A program made the position numbers and the translations under genes. Shown here piece after piece: positions 51,299 to 61,303 of a stretch of 64,000 nucleotides of DNA (positions are counted from its first letter, which is position 1; the number at the start of each line of letters is the position of its first letter). The stretch is from Novisyntrophococcus fermenticellae (lineage in GTDB: Bacteria > Bacillota > Clostridia > Lachnospirales > Lachnospiraceae), in the NCBI RefSeq assembly GCF_018866245.1, contig NZ_CP076458.1, positions 3,356,322 through 3,420,321 of the forward strand, written 5' to 3'. Under the pieces are notes generated by a model. The model was not told the origin of the DNA. It saw only the letters and a program-made list of their open reading frames with translations, and made no database searches.

Positions 51299-52747
51299 TC
51301 ACAGCTTTAATCCCTCATACGAGGAAAAAAATTCTTTTATTGTAGTCTTACTTATCAGTCCTGGTTTTCCATCCATATCCGTAACAAGATAAAAGTTTTC
51401 ATCATATTTTGAATATGTGATAATCTTGTCTCCATCATCCATATGAATAGTAATTTTCATTTCAGGCTGATTTACATCTTCTAAACCTAAGTCTTTACTT
51501 TGAGCAGTCATACCTGTCATCTTATTAAAAAAGATATCAAACTTACTGGTATCAATTTTCTTATTGTCACATTGATAAGTTGCATCTCCAGCTGTGCTTT
51601 CATCCTTTTTAGAAGTATCCTTAAGTGTTCTGTCTATTTCTTTTTTTACACCCTTATACTCTACTGTCAGTCCGGTTACTTTATTTTTTGTAACTGTAAC
51701 AATTGACATATCCCAGAAGCTTTCTGCTTTTTGATTTATTATAGCTTCCAAAGACTCAGCCGACATTGTATGAACCTCCCGCGATCCCTCCATATTCACA
51801 TAATAGGATCCTTTACTATTCTTGATTCCAACATTCAAAGTCATCGTCTCTTCTACCAAAACGCCATTCTCAGAGGAAGAAGCGCTTGCATCGCTGGACA
51901 AACTTTTCTTTTTGTTGTTTTTACTTTCATTCTCTTTATTCTTCATATAATGAACCTGGATTACTGTCTGCGGATGATCCAGACCGTATTGTTCCATATT
52001 ATCACCTTTATAATCCACCAGATTCTCAAACTTCAGTCCTGTTATGCTGGATTCCAAAGTACTTACAGATCCGCTTCCTGCCTTATATTGATTTCCCTGC
52101 TTATCTGTCACATACCATATTCCATCACCACTATCTCCTTTCAATTGAATAGGATCAGAATCTTTTTCGATCTTTATCTCCTTTATATCAGCTGCTGTAA
52201 TTACCGGATATTTTTCACCGACAGCTAATCCCATCCTCTCTGTAGGAAGCAATGATTTAACATCTTTATTCACAACATATATAACATTCTTCTCATCATT
52301 CATATAAACATATGTATTACTTGTTGTTAAATTCTTTGTGCCTATATGAAGTGACGTTGTCCCCTCTTTTGTAGTTATATCTATTGTGTTTTCAGGCTCA
52401 TTCAGTCCATATTCTGACAAATCCTTTGCATCCTCTATTTTTTGTGTCGCATGCAATGCTGCCATACCCTCTGCAACAGAGTCAATTTTAGAAGTATCTA
52501 ACGGAAAACTTTCTTCACCATCTAAAGTCCATGTATCTTTTTTAGAAAATGATATTTTTTCTCCCGCTACTTCAAATGCTATTCCGGTAATATCAGAGGT
52601 TTTTAAATCCGTTACTGTTATCTCATCAGTATCTTCTTTCTTCCCTATATCTTTCGTATTATGGGTTTTCATGACAAAATACACACCTAGTAAAATTATT
52701 AAAACAGCCAGACAAAGCACCGGCTTTAACCATTGCTTTTTCCTCAT
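51299..52747 (-). CDS. DUF4340 domain-containing protein
   Basis: A 482-residue protein with an N-terminal membrane anchor (LKPVLCLAVLIILLGVYFVM) and an external repeat-rich region of DUF4340 type: WTLDGEESFPLD, LSEYGLNEPENTI and, in a second unit, MEQYGLDHPQTVI. This suggests two tandem DUF4340 modules. It starts at an ATG that overlaps the stop of the GldG-like gene by one base (TGATG), so it belongs to the Gld-like ABC cluster. Its role is unknown. An auxiliary subunit of the exporter is the likeliest guess. Confidence 0.8.
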   Translation of the reverse strand: MRKKQWLKPVLCLAVLIILLGVYFVMKTHNTKDIGKKEDTDEITVTDLKTSDITGIAFEVAGEKISFSKKDTWTLDGEESFPLDTSKIDSVAEGMAALHATQKIEDAKDLSEYGLNEPENTIDITTKEGTTSLHIGTKNLTTSNTYVYMNDEKNVIYVVNKDVKSLLPTERMGLAVGEKYPVITAADIKEIKIEKDSDPIQLKGDSGDGIWYVTDKQGNQYKAGSGSVSTLESSITGLKFENLVDYKGDNMEQYGLDHPQTVIQVHYMKNKENESKNNKKKSLSSDASASSSENGVLVEETMTLNVGIKNSKGSYYVNMEGSREVHTMSAESLEAIINQKAESFWDMSIVTVTKNKVTGLTVEYKGVKKEIDRTLKDTSKKDESTAGDATYQCDNKKIDTSKFDIFFNKMTGMTAQSKDLGLEDVNQPEMKITIHMDDGDKIITYSKYDENFYLVTDMDGKPGLISKTTIKEFFSSYEGLKL

Positions 52748-54252
52748 CACTGTTTTCTCCTCTTCATCCAGATAATAAAACCGGCTAATAGGAATAGCAC
52801 CGGAATCACACCCATTGTTATGATACTCCAAAAACTTGCACTATAGGCCGTAATATTCAGATTGCTAACGGAGAGACTTTTACTGGGAATAGATACAACA
52901 CTTGATTTATCCACATTACTCATACTGGTAAGCACACTGGATATTACACTTGTATTTCCTCCATTTACCATATGATCTACATCATCACTTAACATATTTA
53001 CAGCGGAAAAATATACAAGATTTGCTTCTTTTTCATCCCCCACATTCTCTGTTACTGAAACTCCCACATCAAATTTTCCTGTTTCATCTCCATCATCTTT
53101 TTCAGCACTGATTTTTCCTTCGTCTGTAATATTCTTTATATACGCACGCTCTGTAGTGGAAATAAGACTCGTTATGGTCAATGTATCCCTGTAATTATCC
53201 AATTTTTTAATTGCCTGAGCATCTGGAGTAAGCACATATGTATTGCCCGACAGATCAGATGTTATATCCGAACTTCCACTTAAATCTGGAATCAGATAAT
53301 CCGGATGTTTTGGAATATAATGTTGATTATCCCCTTCTATAATTAGACCCTTATCTCTTTGTAATCCATAATTTCTAAGAATAGATTCAAAATTTGTCAA
53401 TTCATTTTCATTAACAGAAGAAAATATAAACACTTTTCCTCCATTCTCCAAGTATGCAATAACTTTATCTGCTTCCTCCTTTGACAGGTCCTTCTGAGGC
53501 GCTGCTATTAAAAGTATATCTGTATCTTCTGGAACATTTTCGCTGGTCAGAAGATTTAAAGACTTAATCTCCATATTTGCTTTTTCTATAGAGTCTTTTA
53601 AATTGGATCCCAATTCTGTTTCTTCATGTCCGGTAAGTGTATAAAGTACCGGCATATCATCATTTGTCACATAATTTAAAGCACTTACAATCTGACCTTC
53701 TCCGTCAAATCCTGTTGTTTGCTGTGACATTGTCTGATAATTTACCTCGGATTGGTATAATGTGCTTTGACTTAATACCTTACTTTTATTCCCATTTACT
53801 ACAATTACGCTTCCACTACTCACGTTATCAGAAGTATATTTTGTCGCAAATGTTGGATGAAGATCAGGATCAATCGTTTTAACTTTTATATTACTTGATG
53901 CCTCTTTAAAATTTTTCAACAGCTTTGATATATTATCATCTTCACTTCCACTCTTAACATAATAATACAATGTCACTTTATCCGAAAGATCTTTTACTGC
54001 TTTCTTTCCTTCTTTACTCAATGTGTATAGTTTCTGATCACTAACATCAATCTGAGTTATGGAAGACGGAAGCTGTCCGAATACCAAATTTACTACTATC
54101 ACAACTGCTATCACAATTACTGTCATAATAGATGAATAAGATCCTTGTTTCAGGTGCTTCTTTTGTTCTTCTCCAGTAAATGTATTTTTTAGGTTTTTAA
54201 ATGTAAACTTTCGCTTTAATTCAGATAATTTATTCTTTAAATCAAATTTCAT
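52747..54252 (-). CDS. GldG-like ABC transporter auxiliary protein
   Basis: A 501-residue protein of the GldG/ABC-type uncharacterised transport family. An N-terminal transmembrane helix (SSIMTVIVIAVVIVVNLVFG) and a C-terminal helix (SIITMGVIPVLFLLAGFIIW followed by KRRKQ) flank a large external domain with DQKLYTLSKEGKKAVKDL, LYTLTGHEE and a middle ILLIAAPQKDLSKEEADKV. The last resembles the GATase-like or DUF4350 segment of GldG. With the permease and ATPase upstream it forms a Gld-type exporter without gliding genes. It follows the permease gene by 13 bases. Confidence 0.82.
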   Translation of the reverse strand: MKFDLKNKLSELKRKFTFKNLKNTFTGEEQKKHLKQGSYSSIMTVIVIAVVIVVNLVFGQLPSSITQIDVSDQKLYTLSKEGKKAVKDLSDKVTLYYYVKSGSEDDNISKLLKNFKEASSNIKVKTIDPDLHPTFATKYTSDNVSSGSVIVVNGNKSKVLSQSTLYQSEVNYQTMSQQTTGFDGEGQIVSALNYVTNDDMPVLYTLTGHEETELGSNLKDSIEKANMEIKSLNLLTSENVPEDTDILLIAAPQKDLSKEEADKVIAYLENGGKVFIFSSVNENELTNFESILRNYGLQRDKGLIIEGDNQHYIPKHPDYLIPDLSGSSDITSDLSGNTYVLTPDAQAIKKLDNYRDTLTITSLISTTERAYIKNITDEGKISAEKDDGDETGKFDVGVSVTENVGDEKEANLVYFSAVNMLSDDVDHMVNGGNTSVISSVLTSMSNVDKSSVVSIPSKSLSVSNLNITAYSASFWSIITMGVIPVLFLLAGFIIWMKRRKQ

Positions 54253-54265
54253 CTATATCTCCCTC

Positions 54266-55129
54266 CTAACTCCAACGTCTCTTCTGCATGGTCTGATTTG
54301 CAAGAAAAAGACATATTATAACTACTGATAAAAAATAAACAATTCCATTAATATCCAGAACGCCATTAATAAAATTATCAAAATGACTGGTAAAATTAAA
54401 AATGCCAAAAAATTTCTGTATTAAGCCTTCCAGCAATGATGGTTTAACAATATATGATATAATTAATGTAACTTCAGCAAGAAGTGTAATAGTCCCTGTA
54501 ATAATTACATTTTTTATCATTGACCCAATCCAGAGGCAGACTAAAAAAATTAACAGGATAAATGCAGCCAGCGAAGCCTTTGCAGTCTGAGGAAATAATC
54601 CTGCGATTCCTTCTGAAACATAACTCAAAAATAAAATTGCAAAGGATAAAACTGCTGCAATTACCTGGTTTTCTGTAACGGACGATAAAAAAACCCCAAC
54701 AGCCATTTCAGCACATCCCAGCAGTAAGAATCCTAATATAGAGGTATAGGACATTCCCATGGAAACAGTACCAAATTTCTTTAATATCAGCGGATAAAGA
54801 GATATAACAAACAAAGGTACCAAAAAAATAGTTAGCAAAGCAAAATATTTACCGGTTATGATCTCGCCAATTTTAATTGGTGCAGTTAAAAGCAACTGGT
54901 CTGTTTTTTGTTTTCTCTCCTCAGCAATGACACGCATTGTCAAAATTGGGACTGCAATTAAAAAAACAAATGTTGCATTGCTTAATGTATCACCAATTCT
55001 TGGCCATGCGGAACCTATATTAATTGCTCCAAAATATAGCCCAACAACCCCCAGAATAAATGCCATGAAAACATAACCAATCATTGAGGTCAGATAACTT
55101 TTCAACTCTCTTCTATAGATTGCCCTCAT
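54266..55129 (-). CDS. ABC-2 type permease (GldF-like)
   Basis: A 287-residue membrane protein with six hydrophobic segments. It begins IYRRELKSYLTSMIGYVFM, the ABC-2/GldF start, and has LTMRVIAEERKQKTDQLLLTAPI, the amphipathic coupling region diagnostic of the GldF/NosY group. It is the membrane pore for the ATPase encoded just upstream, whose stop overlaps its start by 4 bases. The transported substrate is unknown. Confidence 0.87.
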   Translation of the reverse strand: MRAIYRRELKSYLTSMIGYVFMAFILGVVGLYFGAINIGSAWPRIGDTLSNATFVFLIAVPILTMRVIAEERKQKTDQLLLTAPIKIGEIITGKYFALLTIFLVPLFVISLYPLILKKFGTVSMGMSYTSILGFLLLGCAEMAVGVFLSSVTENQVIAAVLSFAILFLSYVSEGIAGLFPQTAKASLAAFILLIFLVCLWIGSMIKNVIITGTITLLAEVTLIISYIVKPSLLEGLIQKFFGIFNFTSHFDNFINGVLDINGIVYFLSVVIICLFLANQTMQKRRWS

Positions 55130-56172
55130 TCTGTTTTCTCCTCCTTTAATTCAACATCTTCCAACTCCGAAATATTTTCTATCTCAGAATCATTTTCTAT
55201 CTCGTCACTATCCTTTATCTGATGCTCAATCGCCTCCGTATCATGCTCAGTCAGTTCCAGAAAAACATCTTCAAGTGACATTGCATATAACTGCATTTTA
55301 AAAATAGGGATATTCAACTTTGCCAGCTTGTAGAATATAATTTCCCTTAAATCGACATCTTTTGAAGTTGTAAGAGAAACATCCACACAGCCTTCTTCCT
55401 GAGAATCTGAATATTTAATATTCTCCATATTTGGAATTGTTGCAAATTCTGATACAATTATTCCCAAATCACCCTTTACTGTAAACTCTAAAGTATTGGA
55501 TCCCACCAGATGATTGCTCAGATTTTCAGGGGTATCACTGGCAACCAGTTTTCCATGGGAAATTATCATCACATAATCACAAACCGCACTGACTTCTGAC
55601 AATATATGAGAACTTAATATAACTGTATGTTTTTCTCCCAGACTTTTTATGAGATCTCTGATTTCAATCATCTGCTTGGGATCCAATCCAACAGTAGGTT
55701 CATCCAGAATAATTATTTCGGGATATCCCAACACAGCCTGTGCCAGTCCCACTCTTTGCTTATATCCCTTTGATAGATTCTTAATCAGCCGATTTTTCAT
55801 ATCCCGGATTTTTACAAGTTCCATGATCTCATCAATCTGCTTTTCCCTGTGTTGCGCTGGAATTTTCTTCAATTCAGCTACAAATTTTAAATACTCAAAT
55901 ACTGTCATATCCACGTACAGGGGTGGTTGTTCCGGAAGATATCCAATACACTTCTTCGCAGTTTCCGAATCTGTCAGAATATCATGTCCATTAATTGTTA
56001 TCGTTCCTTCCGTTGATGCCAGATACCCCGTAATCATGTTCATAGTTGTGGATTTACCCGCCCCATTTGGACCAAGAAGACCATAAATCTTTCCTTCTTC
56101 GATTGTAAAATTAAGATTATTCACCGCCACATGATTTCCATAACGCTTAACCAGATTTTTTACCTCAATCAA
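55126..56172 (-). CDS. ABC transporter ATP-binding protein (GldA-like)
   Basis: A 348-residue ATPase: Walker A GLLGPNGAGKSTTMNMI, signature NLSKGYKQRVGLAQA, Walker B IIILDEPTVGLD and switch ILSSHILSE. An unusually acidic C-terminal tail (ELEDVELKEE) follows. The likely start is a TTG at 56172 with AAAGGAGG 7 bases upstream. The frame extends 21 bases further, but that part contains the ribosome binding site itself. It is the first gene of the four-gene exporter cluster. Confidence 0.9.
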   Translation of the reverse strand: MIEVKNLVKRYGNHVAVNNLNFTIEEGKIYGLLGPNGAGKSTTMNMITGYLASTEGTITINGHDILTDSETAKKCIGYLPEQPPLYVDMTVFEYLKFVAELKKIPAQHREKQIDEIMELVKIRDMKNRLIKNLSKGYKQRVGLAQAVLGYPEIIILDEPTVGLDPKQMIEIRDLIKSLGEKHTVILSSHILSEVSAVCDYVMIISHGKLVASDTPENLSNHLVGSNTLEFTVKGDLGIIVSEFATIPNMENIKYSDSQEEGCVDVSLTTSKDVDLREIIFYKLAKLNIPIFKMQLYAMSLEDVFLELTEHDTEAIEHQIKDSDEIENDSEIENISELEDVELKEEKTE

Positions 56173-56310
56173 TTTTTTACCTCCTTTAGTCAATTAAATT
56201 TTTTACTCCTGATACCTGCAGATTATTCCGCATGACCTTTTGACCCTGGTATCCATTTTATGAAAAAAGTGTGTTCTATTACTGGAAAAAGTGTGAAATA
56301 AATGTGAAAA

Positions 56311-56338
56311 AAGTTTCGCAAATGAACTCTGCGAAACT
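56311..56338 (-). terminator. Terminator after rsmG
   Basis: GTTTCGCA pairs with TGCGAAAC around ~9 bases, with TTTTTT on the minus-strand side and T-rich DNA on the other. Confidence 0.85.
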
Positions 56339-56350
56339 TCTTTTTTTAGA

Positions 56351-57076
56351 TTATTTTATTGGTTCTTTGACGGGCAATCCTGCTTTTCTTGGATATTGTC
56401 CAGGTGTGTTTTTTTTCTTTTCTATAATGACCAGTGAGCGTTCCATATCGGTATCTAACAATTGAAAGTGTATTATTTCCTTCATGCCCCCACCCATCAC
56501 ATGAATAGCTTTTTCTGCGTCTTTTACCTCCTGCTCCACAGTTCCGGATTTATAAGGAACAAAAAGACCTCCCTTTCTTATATAAGGAAGACAATATTCC
56601 GCAAGTGAAGAAAGATTTGCCACAGCTCTGGAAACACAAAGATCATAAGATTCCCGGTATTCTAATTGTTTTGCATAATCCTCCGCTCTTCCATGTATTG
56701 TATTTATTTCTTTCAAATGCAGACTCGAAATTACCTTATTCAAAAATTTAATTCTTTTATTCAAAGAATCCAACAAGGTTATTTGCAGATGTGGATATAC
56801 AATTTTCAGAGGAATTCCCGGAAATCCCGCTCCGGTTCCCACATCAATAACCGTATGCATTTTTTTGAGATTCAAACCTTTAACGATAGAAATGCTATCC
56901 AAAAAATGTTTTAAAATCACTTCATCAAATTCAGTAATGGTAGTCAGGTTCATAAATGAATTCCATTCCACCAATATCTCATAGTATTTTATAAATTGAC
57001 TCATTTGATTATCATCAAGAACCAGATTCAGTTGTTTCAATCCCTTTTTAAATTCATCTAGATTATATTCATTCAC
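56351..57076 (-). CDS. rsmG: 16S rRNA (guanine527-N7)-methyltransferase RsmG
   Basis: A 241-residue SAM-dependent methyltransferase. The SAM site is VIDVGTGAGFPGIPLKIVYP near 73-92. LLDSLNKRIKFLN and CVSRAVANLSSLAEYCLPY follow, all typical of RsmG (GidB). It modifies G527 of 16S rRNA in the small subunit. It sits in the standard mnmE-mnmG-rsmG order near the origin, 33 bases after mnmG. Confidence 0.95.
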   Translation of the reverse strand: MNEYNLDEFKKGLKQLNLVLDDNQMSQFIKYYEILVEWNSFMNLTTITEFDEVILKHFLDSISIVKGLNLKKMHTVIDVGTGAGFPGIPLKIVYPHLQITLLDSLNKRIKFLNKVISSLHLKEINTIHGRAEDYAKQLEYRESYDLCVSRAVANLSSLAEYCLPYIRKGGLFVPYKSGTVEQEVKDAEKAIHVMGGGMKEIIHFQLLDTDMERSLVIIEKKKNTPGQYPRKAGLPVKEPIK

Positions 57077-57109
57077 TTTATTTTATACTCCTATATTATG
57101 ATGTTGGGA

Positions 57110-58993
57110 TTAAAAGGTCACTCGCAGCTGCTCAAGATACACCAGAAGTACCGATACATCTGCCGGAGATACCCCTGAAATCCGGGATGCCTGTCCAATA
57201 TTCATGGGCCTGAAATCTTTAAGTTTCTGCTTTGCTTCAATACGCAGACTCCCTATACGATCATAGTCTATGTCATTTGGTATCTTTTTATTTTCCATCT
57301 TCTTAAATTGTTCAACTTGTTTCATCTGCCGTTTTATATAACCTTCATACTTGATGTTTATATTTACCTGCTCTTTAACATCTTCCGAAAGCCGCGGACG
57401 ATTTACATCAATTTCACTTAAATCCTGATAGGTGAGTTCCGGGCGCCTTATCAATTCTGCAAGTGAACTCCCACTATTCAGCGCAGTCGAATTCATCCTC
57501 TTCATTAAATCCTGAACAGATTTTGAATCTCCCACAAAAGTATTCTCCATACGATTTATTTCTTTCTCAATCTGTCTTTCCTTATAAAGCAGATTCTGAT
57601 ATTGTTCCTCATTGATTAATCCAACCCGATATCCGTATTTTCTAAGTCTCAAGTCTGCATTATCCTGACGCAGCAGCAACCGATATTCTGCTCTGCTGGT
57701 CATCATCCTGTATGGTTCATGTGTTTCTTTTGTAACCAGATCATCAATCAATACACCAATGTATGACTCCGAACGATCCAATACGAGGAGTTCCCTCCCT
57801 TTTATCTTCATAGCTGCATTAATTCCCGCTATCAATCCCTGAGCAGCCGCTTCTTCATACCCGGAGCTTCCATTGAATTGCCCTCCGGAAAAAAGATTTT
57901 TTATATTTTTAAATTCCAGTGTAGCCTGAAGCTGCATGGGATTAATACAATCGTATTCAATCGCATATGCATTCCTCACAATCCTGGCATGCTCTAAACC
58001 TGCAACTGTATGATACATCTCGTACTGTACATCTTCAGGCATCGAACTGGACATTCCTCCTACATACATTTCATTTGTATACAGTCCTTCCGGTTCCAAA
58101 AATACCTGATGGCGGCTTTTGTCCTTGAACTTAACAACTTTATCTTCAACAGATGGACAATATCTTGGACCGGTACCATGTATCATTCCGGAATAAAGAG
58201 GAGAACGATCCAGATTCTGACGAATAATCTCATGGGTTTTCTCATTCGTATAGGTCAGCCAGCAGGATACCTGCTCAATCTGTACATCTTCAGGATCTGT
58301 GGAAAATGAAAAAGGAACCACCCTTTCATCACCAAACTGCTCTTCCATCTTACTAAAGTCAATACTTCTTTTATCCACACGAGCCGGTGTACCAGTTTTA
58401 AAGCGATACATCTCCACACCATTTTCAATCAATGAATCTGTCAGATGGTTAGCTGCTTTCAGCCCGTTTGGTCCTGTGTATTCGCTTACATCGCCATAGA
58501 TACATCTGGCGTTTAAATACACTCCGGTACATAGCACAGCCCCTTTACAATGATAGACAGCACCTGAAACGGTCTTTACACCTTTCAAAATTCCTTTTTC
58601 AATAATCAATTCACTGACTTCTGCCTGTTTAATGGTTAAGTGATCTGTATTTTCCAATATCTTTCTCATAGATCGGCTGTATTCACTTTTATCTGCCTGA
58701 GCTCTCAAGGAATGCACCGCAGGTCCCTTTGACTTATTTAACATCTTGGACTGAATGAATGTCTTATCTATATTTTTACCCATCTCCCCGCCAAGAGCAT
58801 CAATTTCACGTACCAGATGACCCTTTGAAGTTCCTCCAATATTTGGATTGCATGCCATCCATGCAACAGAATCCATACTGATTGTAAATACTATCGTATC
58901 AAGCCCCAGTCTCGCACAGGCAAGGGCAGCTTCACACCCTGCATGTCCCGCTCCTATAACAACAACATCAAATTCTTCTGTAATTTGTGGCAT
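57110..58993 (-). CDS. mnmG: tRNA uridine-5-carboxymethylaminomethyl modification enzyme MnmG
   Basis: A 627-residue FAD-dependent enzyme (GidA). The dinucleotide motif [19 protein letters not shown] opens the protein, and [21 protein letters not shown] follows. The family signatures LKTGTPAR-like ([13 protein letters not shown]) and [16 protein letters not shown] are present, with the helical C-terminal domain ([16 protein letters not shown]). With MnmE it installs the cmnm5 group on wobble U34 of several tRNAs. It starts 33 bases after mnmE. Confidence 0.96.
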   Translation of the reverse strand: MPQITEEFDVVVIGAGHAGCEAALACARLGLDTIVFTISMDSVAWMACNPNIGGTSKGHLVREIDALGGEMGKNIDKTFIQSKMLNKSKGPAVHSLRAQADKSEYSRSMRKILENTDHLTIKQAEVSELIIEKGILKGVKTVSGAVYHCKGAVLCTGVYLNARCIYGDVSEYTGPNGLKAANHLTDSLIENGVEMYRFKTGTPARVDKRSIDFSKMEEQFGDERVVPFSFSTDPEDVQIEQVSCWLTYTNEKTHEIIRQNLDRSPLYSGMIHGTGPRYCPSVEDKVVKFKDKSRHQVFLEPEGLYTNEMYVGGMSSSMPEDVQYEMYHTVAGLEHARIVRNAYAIEYDCINPMQLQATLEFKNIKNLFSGGQFNGSSGYEEAAAQGLIAGINAAMKIKGRELLVLDRSESYIGVLIDDLVTKETHEPYRMMTSRAEYRLLLRQDNADLRLRKYGYRVGLINEEQYQNLLYKERQIEKEINRMENTFVGDSKSVQDLMKRMNSTALNSGSSLAELIRRPELTYQDLSEIDVNRPRLSEDVKEQVNINIKYEGYIKRQMKQVEQFKKMENKKIPNDIDYDRIGSLRIEAKQKLKDFRPMNIGQASRISGVSPADVSVLLVYLEQLRVTF

Positions 58994-59026
58994 CCTTTAT
59001 AACCTCCACTTTGTTCCTATTCTCCT

Positions 59027-60409
59027 TTATTTTCCTGTGCAAAACTTACTGAATATTTCATTTATCAGATCCTCTCCCATAGATTCCCCTGTAATTTCTC
59101 CAAGCGATTCATAAGCACTTATCAGATCTATTGTAAAAAAATCCTCGGGCATCTTCATATCTATACTTTGTTTTACCTGTTTCAAACTGATTCTGGCATC
59201 TTCCAGAGACTTTTTATGTCTGATATTCGTAATATATATCTCATCGTTAAATATAAGTTCACCCTTAAAAAATAGTGATTTTATTATATCTTGTAACTCT
59301 GTTAAACCTGAATTTTCCTTTGCAGACATTAAAAGGACCGGTGCATCTACTTCTTTTTTTATATTCTGAATAGAAACAACACATTTCAGATCACTTTTAT
59401 TCAATATAACAATTGCCTTTTTATCTTTGATAAGTTCTATAATTTGTTCATCATTTTTATCCATCGGGACAGAAGCATCTACAATATATAAAATCAGATC
59501 TGCATCCTTTGCATGTTCTCTGGCACGTTCCACACCAATTTGCTCCACCTTATCCAAAGCATCTCTGATACCGGCAGTATCCAACATCCGTAGAGAAATT
59601 CCCTGTAAATTTATATTTTCTTCCAATACATCTCTGGTCGTTCCCGCAATATCCGTAACAATTGCCTTTTCCTCGCCAACCAGAAGATTTAGAATTGAAG
59701 ATTTTCCAACATTTGGTTTACCTACAATTACAGTCTTAATCCCTTCATGTATCAGTTTTCCCTCATCCACGGTGGAAAGAAGTCTGTTTATCTTTTCTAT
59801 CTGCTCTTCTACTACAACGTTAAGTTTTTCTCCATATCCGTCGATTGTGATGTGCTCAGGATCATCTAAAGCGGATTCTATAAACGCAAGTTCATAGATT
59901 AGTGTATCCCTTATTTCCTTTATTCTACCTAGTACAGACCCTTTCAACTGTCCCAGCGAACTTTTCAGTGCATATTCGTTCTTTGCTGATATAACATCCA
60001 TGACAGCTTCAGCCTGAGACAAATCGATACGTCCATTTAAAAAAGCCCTCTTTGTAAATTCTCCTGGTTCGGCCGGACGGGCACCATGTTTTACTGCTGT
60101 TTCCAATACCTTCTTTACCGAAAGAATCCCTCCATGACAATCAATTTCAACCGTATCCTCTCCTGTATACGTATGGGGACCCCTCATCAGCATTACCAGT
60201 ACTTCATCTATATTCGTATCACCATCTTTAATCCAACCATAATGGATTGTATGGGTAGACTGCTCGGATAATTTTTTATTTTTTTTCGGCGTTTTGTATA
60301 TTTTATCTGCTATACAAACAGCATCCTTTCCACTTAGCCGGACGATACCAATCCCGGAGGGAGCCATAGCAGTAGAGATGGCAGCTATTGTATCCATATT
60401 TGATTTCAT
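59027..60409 (-). CDS. mnmE: tRNA modification GTPase MnmE
   Basis: A 460-residue protein: an N-terminal formyl-THF-binding domain (TIAAISTAMAPSGIGIVRLSG), a helical domain, an inserted G domain with GKPNVGKSSILN, DIAGTTRDVLEE, DTAGIR and NKSDL, and the C-terminal catalytic Cys in FCTGK. All diagnostic parts are present. It acts with MnmG on tRNA U34. A hairpin at 60452-60482 without a clear T tract lies between jag and mnmE. Confidence 0.96.
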   Translation of the reverse strand: MKSNMDTIAAISTAMAPSGIGIVRLSGKDAVCIADKIYKTPKKNKKLSEQSTHTIHYGWIKDGDTNIDEVLVMLMRGPHTYTGEDTVEIDCHGGILSVKKVLETAVKHGARPAEPGEFTKRAFLNGRIDLSQAEAVMDVISAKNEYALKSSLGQLKGSVLGRIKEIRDTLIYELAFIESALDDPEHITIDGYGEKLNVVVEEQIEKINRLLSTVDEGKLIHEGIKTVIVGKPNVGKSSILNLLVGEEKAIVTDIAGTTRDVLEENINLQGISLRMLDTAGIRDALDKVEQIGVERAREHAKDADLILYIVDASVPMDKNDEQIIELIKDKKAIVILNKSDLKCVVSIQNIKKEVDAPVLLMSAKENSGLTELQDIIKSLFFKGELIFNDEIYITNIRHKKSLEDARISLKQVKQSIDMKMPEDFFTIDLISAYESLGEITGESMGEDLINEIFSKFCTGK

Positions 60410-60496
60410 CTATTAAAATCCTTCCTGAAAGACTTCTGTCTTAAAGTCAGAGCCTGTCAGACATACAGTTTGTCCAACAGGCCCGGTGTTTTGCGT

Positions 60497-61291
60497 TTAG
60501 TTATTTTTTGCTGTAATTACAACATGGCGATATGGTTCTTTGCCCTCGCTATAGGTTTCCACCCACTTATTACCTTGCAGCGCAGAATGGATAATTCTTC
60601 TTTCATATGGATTCATCGGTTCCAGAGATACGGGTTTTCTGGTTTTTCTCACTTTATAAGCAATATTCTTAGCCAAATTTTCTAACGTTTCTTTTCTTCT
60701 TTTTCGATAATTTTCTGTATCCAGCTTTACCCTCACATATTCTTTCTGGTCCTTATTTACAACCAGACTTGTGAGATACTGCAGGGAATCCAGTGTCTGT
60801 CCCCTTTTTCCAATTAAAATTCCCATATCTTCACCTGAAAAATCAATATCCAGAGAGTCATTTCCCGCATGGTAAACCATGTTGATATCGACTTCCAGAT
60901 TCATAGCATGAAATACACTATCCAGGAACTTCTGAGCAGATGCTTTCATCACTACTATTTCTTCCTCTGATTTGTCAACTTTAATATGTTCCTCTTTTTG
61001 CTCTTCTTTCGCTGTTAAAGGTTCTACTTTATTTTCTGAAACAACTTCTTTTTTAACTGCTTCCTTTTTCTCAACTGGATTTTCAGTCTTATGTTTCACA
61101 ACAGAATCATTCACCGGCTCTTCTTTTTTACGTGCCTTTATAACCGCCGGTTTTGCACCAAAGCCAAGAAAACCCGAACTACCTTCACTAACCACTTGAA
61201 TTTCCAGCCTGTCACTGGAAACACCTAATTCAATACACGCTTTTGTGATTGCCTCATTTACGGTCTTTGCAGATACTTCTACGAATTCCAT
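60497..61291 (-). CDS. jag: RNA-binding protein Jag/KhpB
   Basis: A 264-residue protein with an N-terminal Jag domain (FVEVSAKTVNEAITKACIELG, GFLGFGAKPA), a Lys/Glu-rich linker (residues ~60-110), a KH domain with GILIGKRGQTLDSLQYL, and an R3H domain in the C-terminal 60 residues (NPYERRIIHSALQ). KhpB binds RNA and affects cell elongation and division. It is encoded 12 bases downstream of yidC, the usual arrangement. Confidence 0.94.
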   Translation of the reverse strand: MEFVEVSAKTVNEAITKACIELGVSSDRLEIQVVSEGSSGFLGFGAKPAVIKARKKEEPVNDSVVKHKTENPVEKKEAVKKEVVSENKVEPLTAKEEQKEEHIKVDKSEEEIVVMKASAQKFLDSVFHAMNLEVDINMVYHAGNDSLDIDFSGEDMGILIGKRGQTLDSLQYLTSLVVNKDQKEYVRVKLDTENYRKRRKETLENLAKNIAYKVRKTRKPVSLEPMNPYERRIIHSALQGNKWVETYSEGKEPYRHVVITAKNN

Positions 61292-61303
61292 ATGCTCATC
61301 CCC

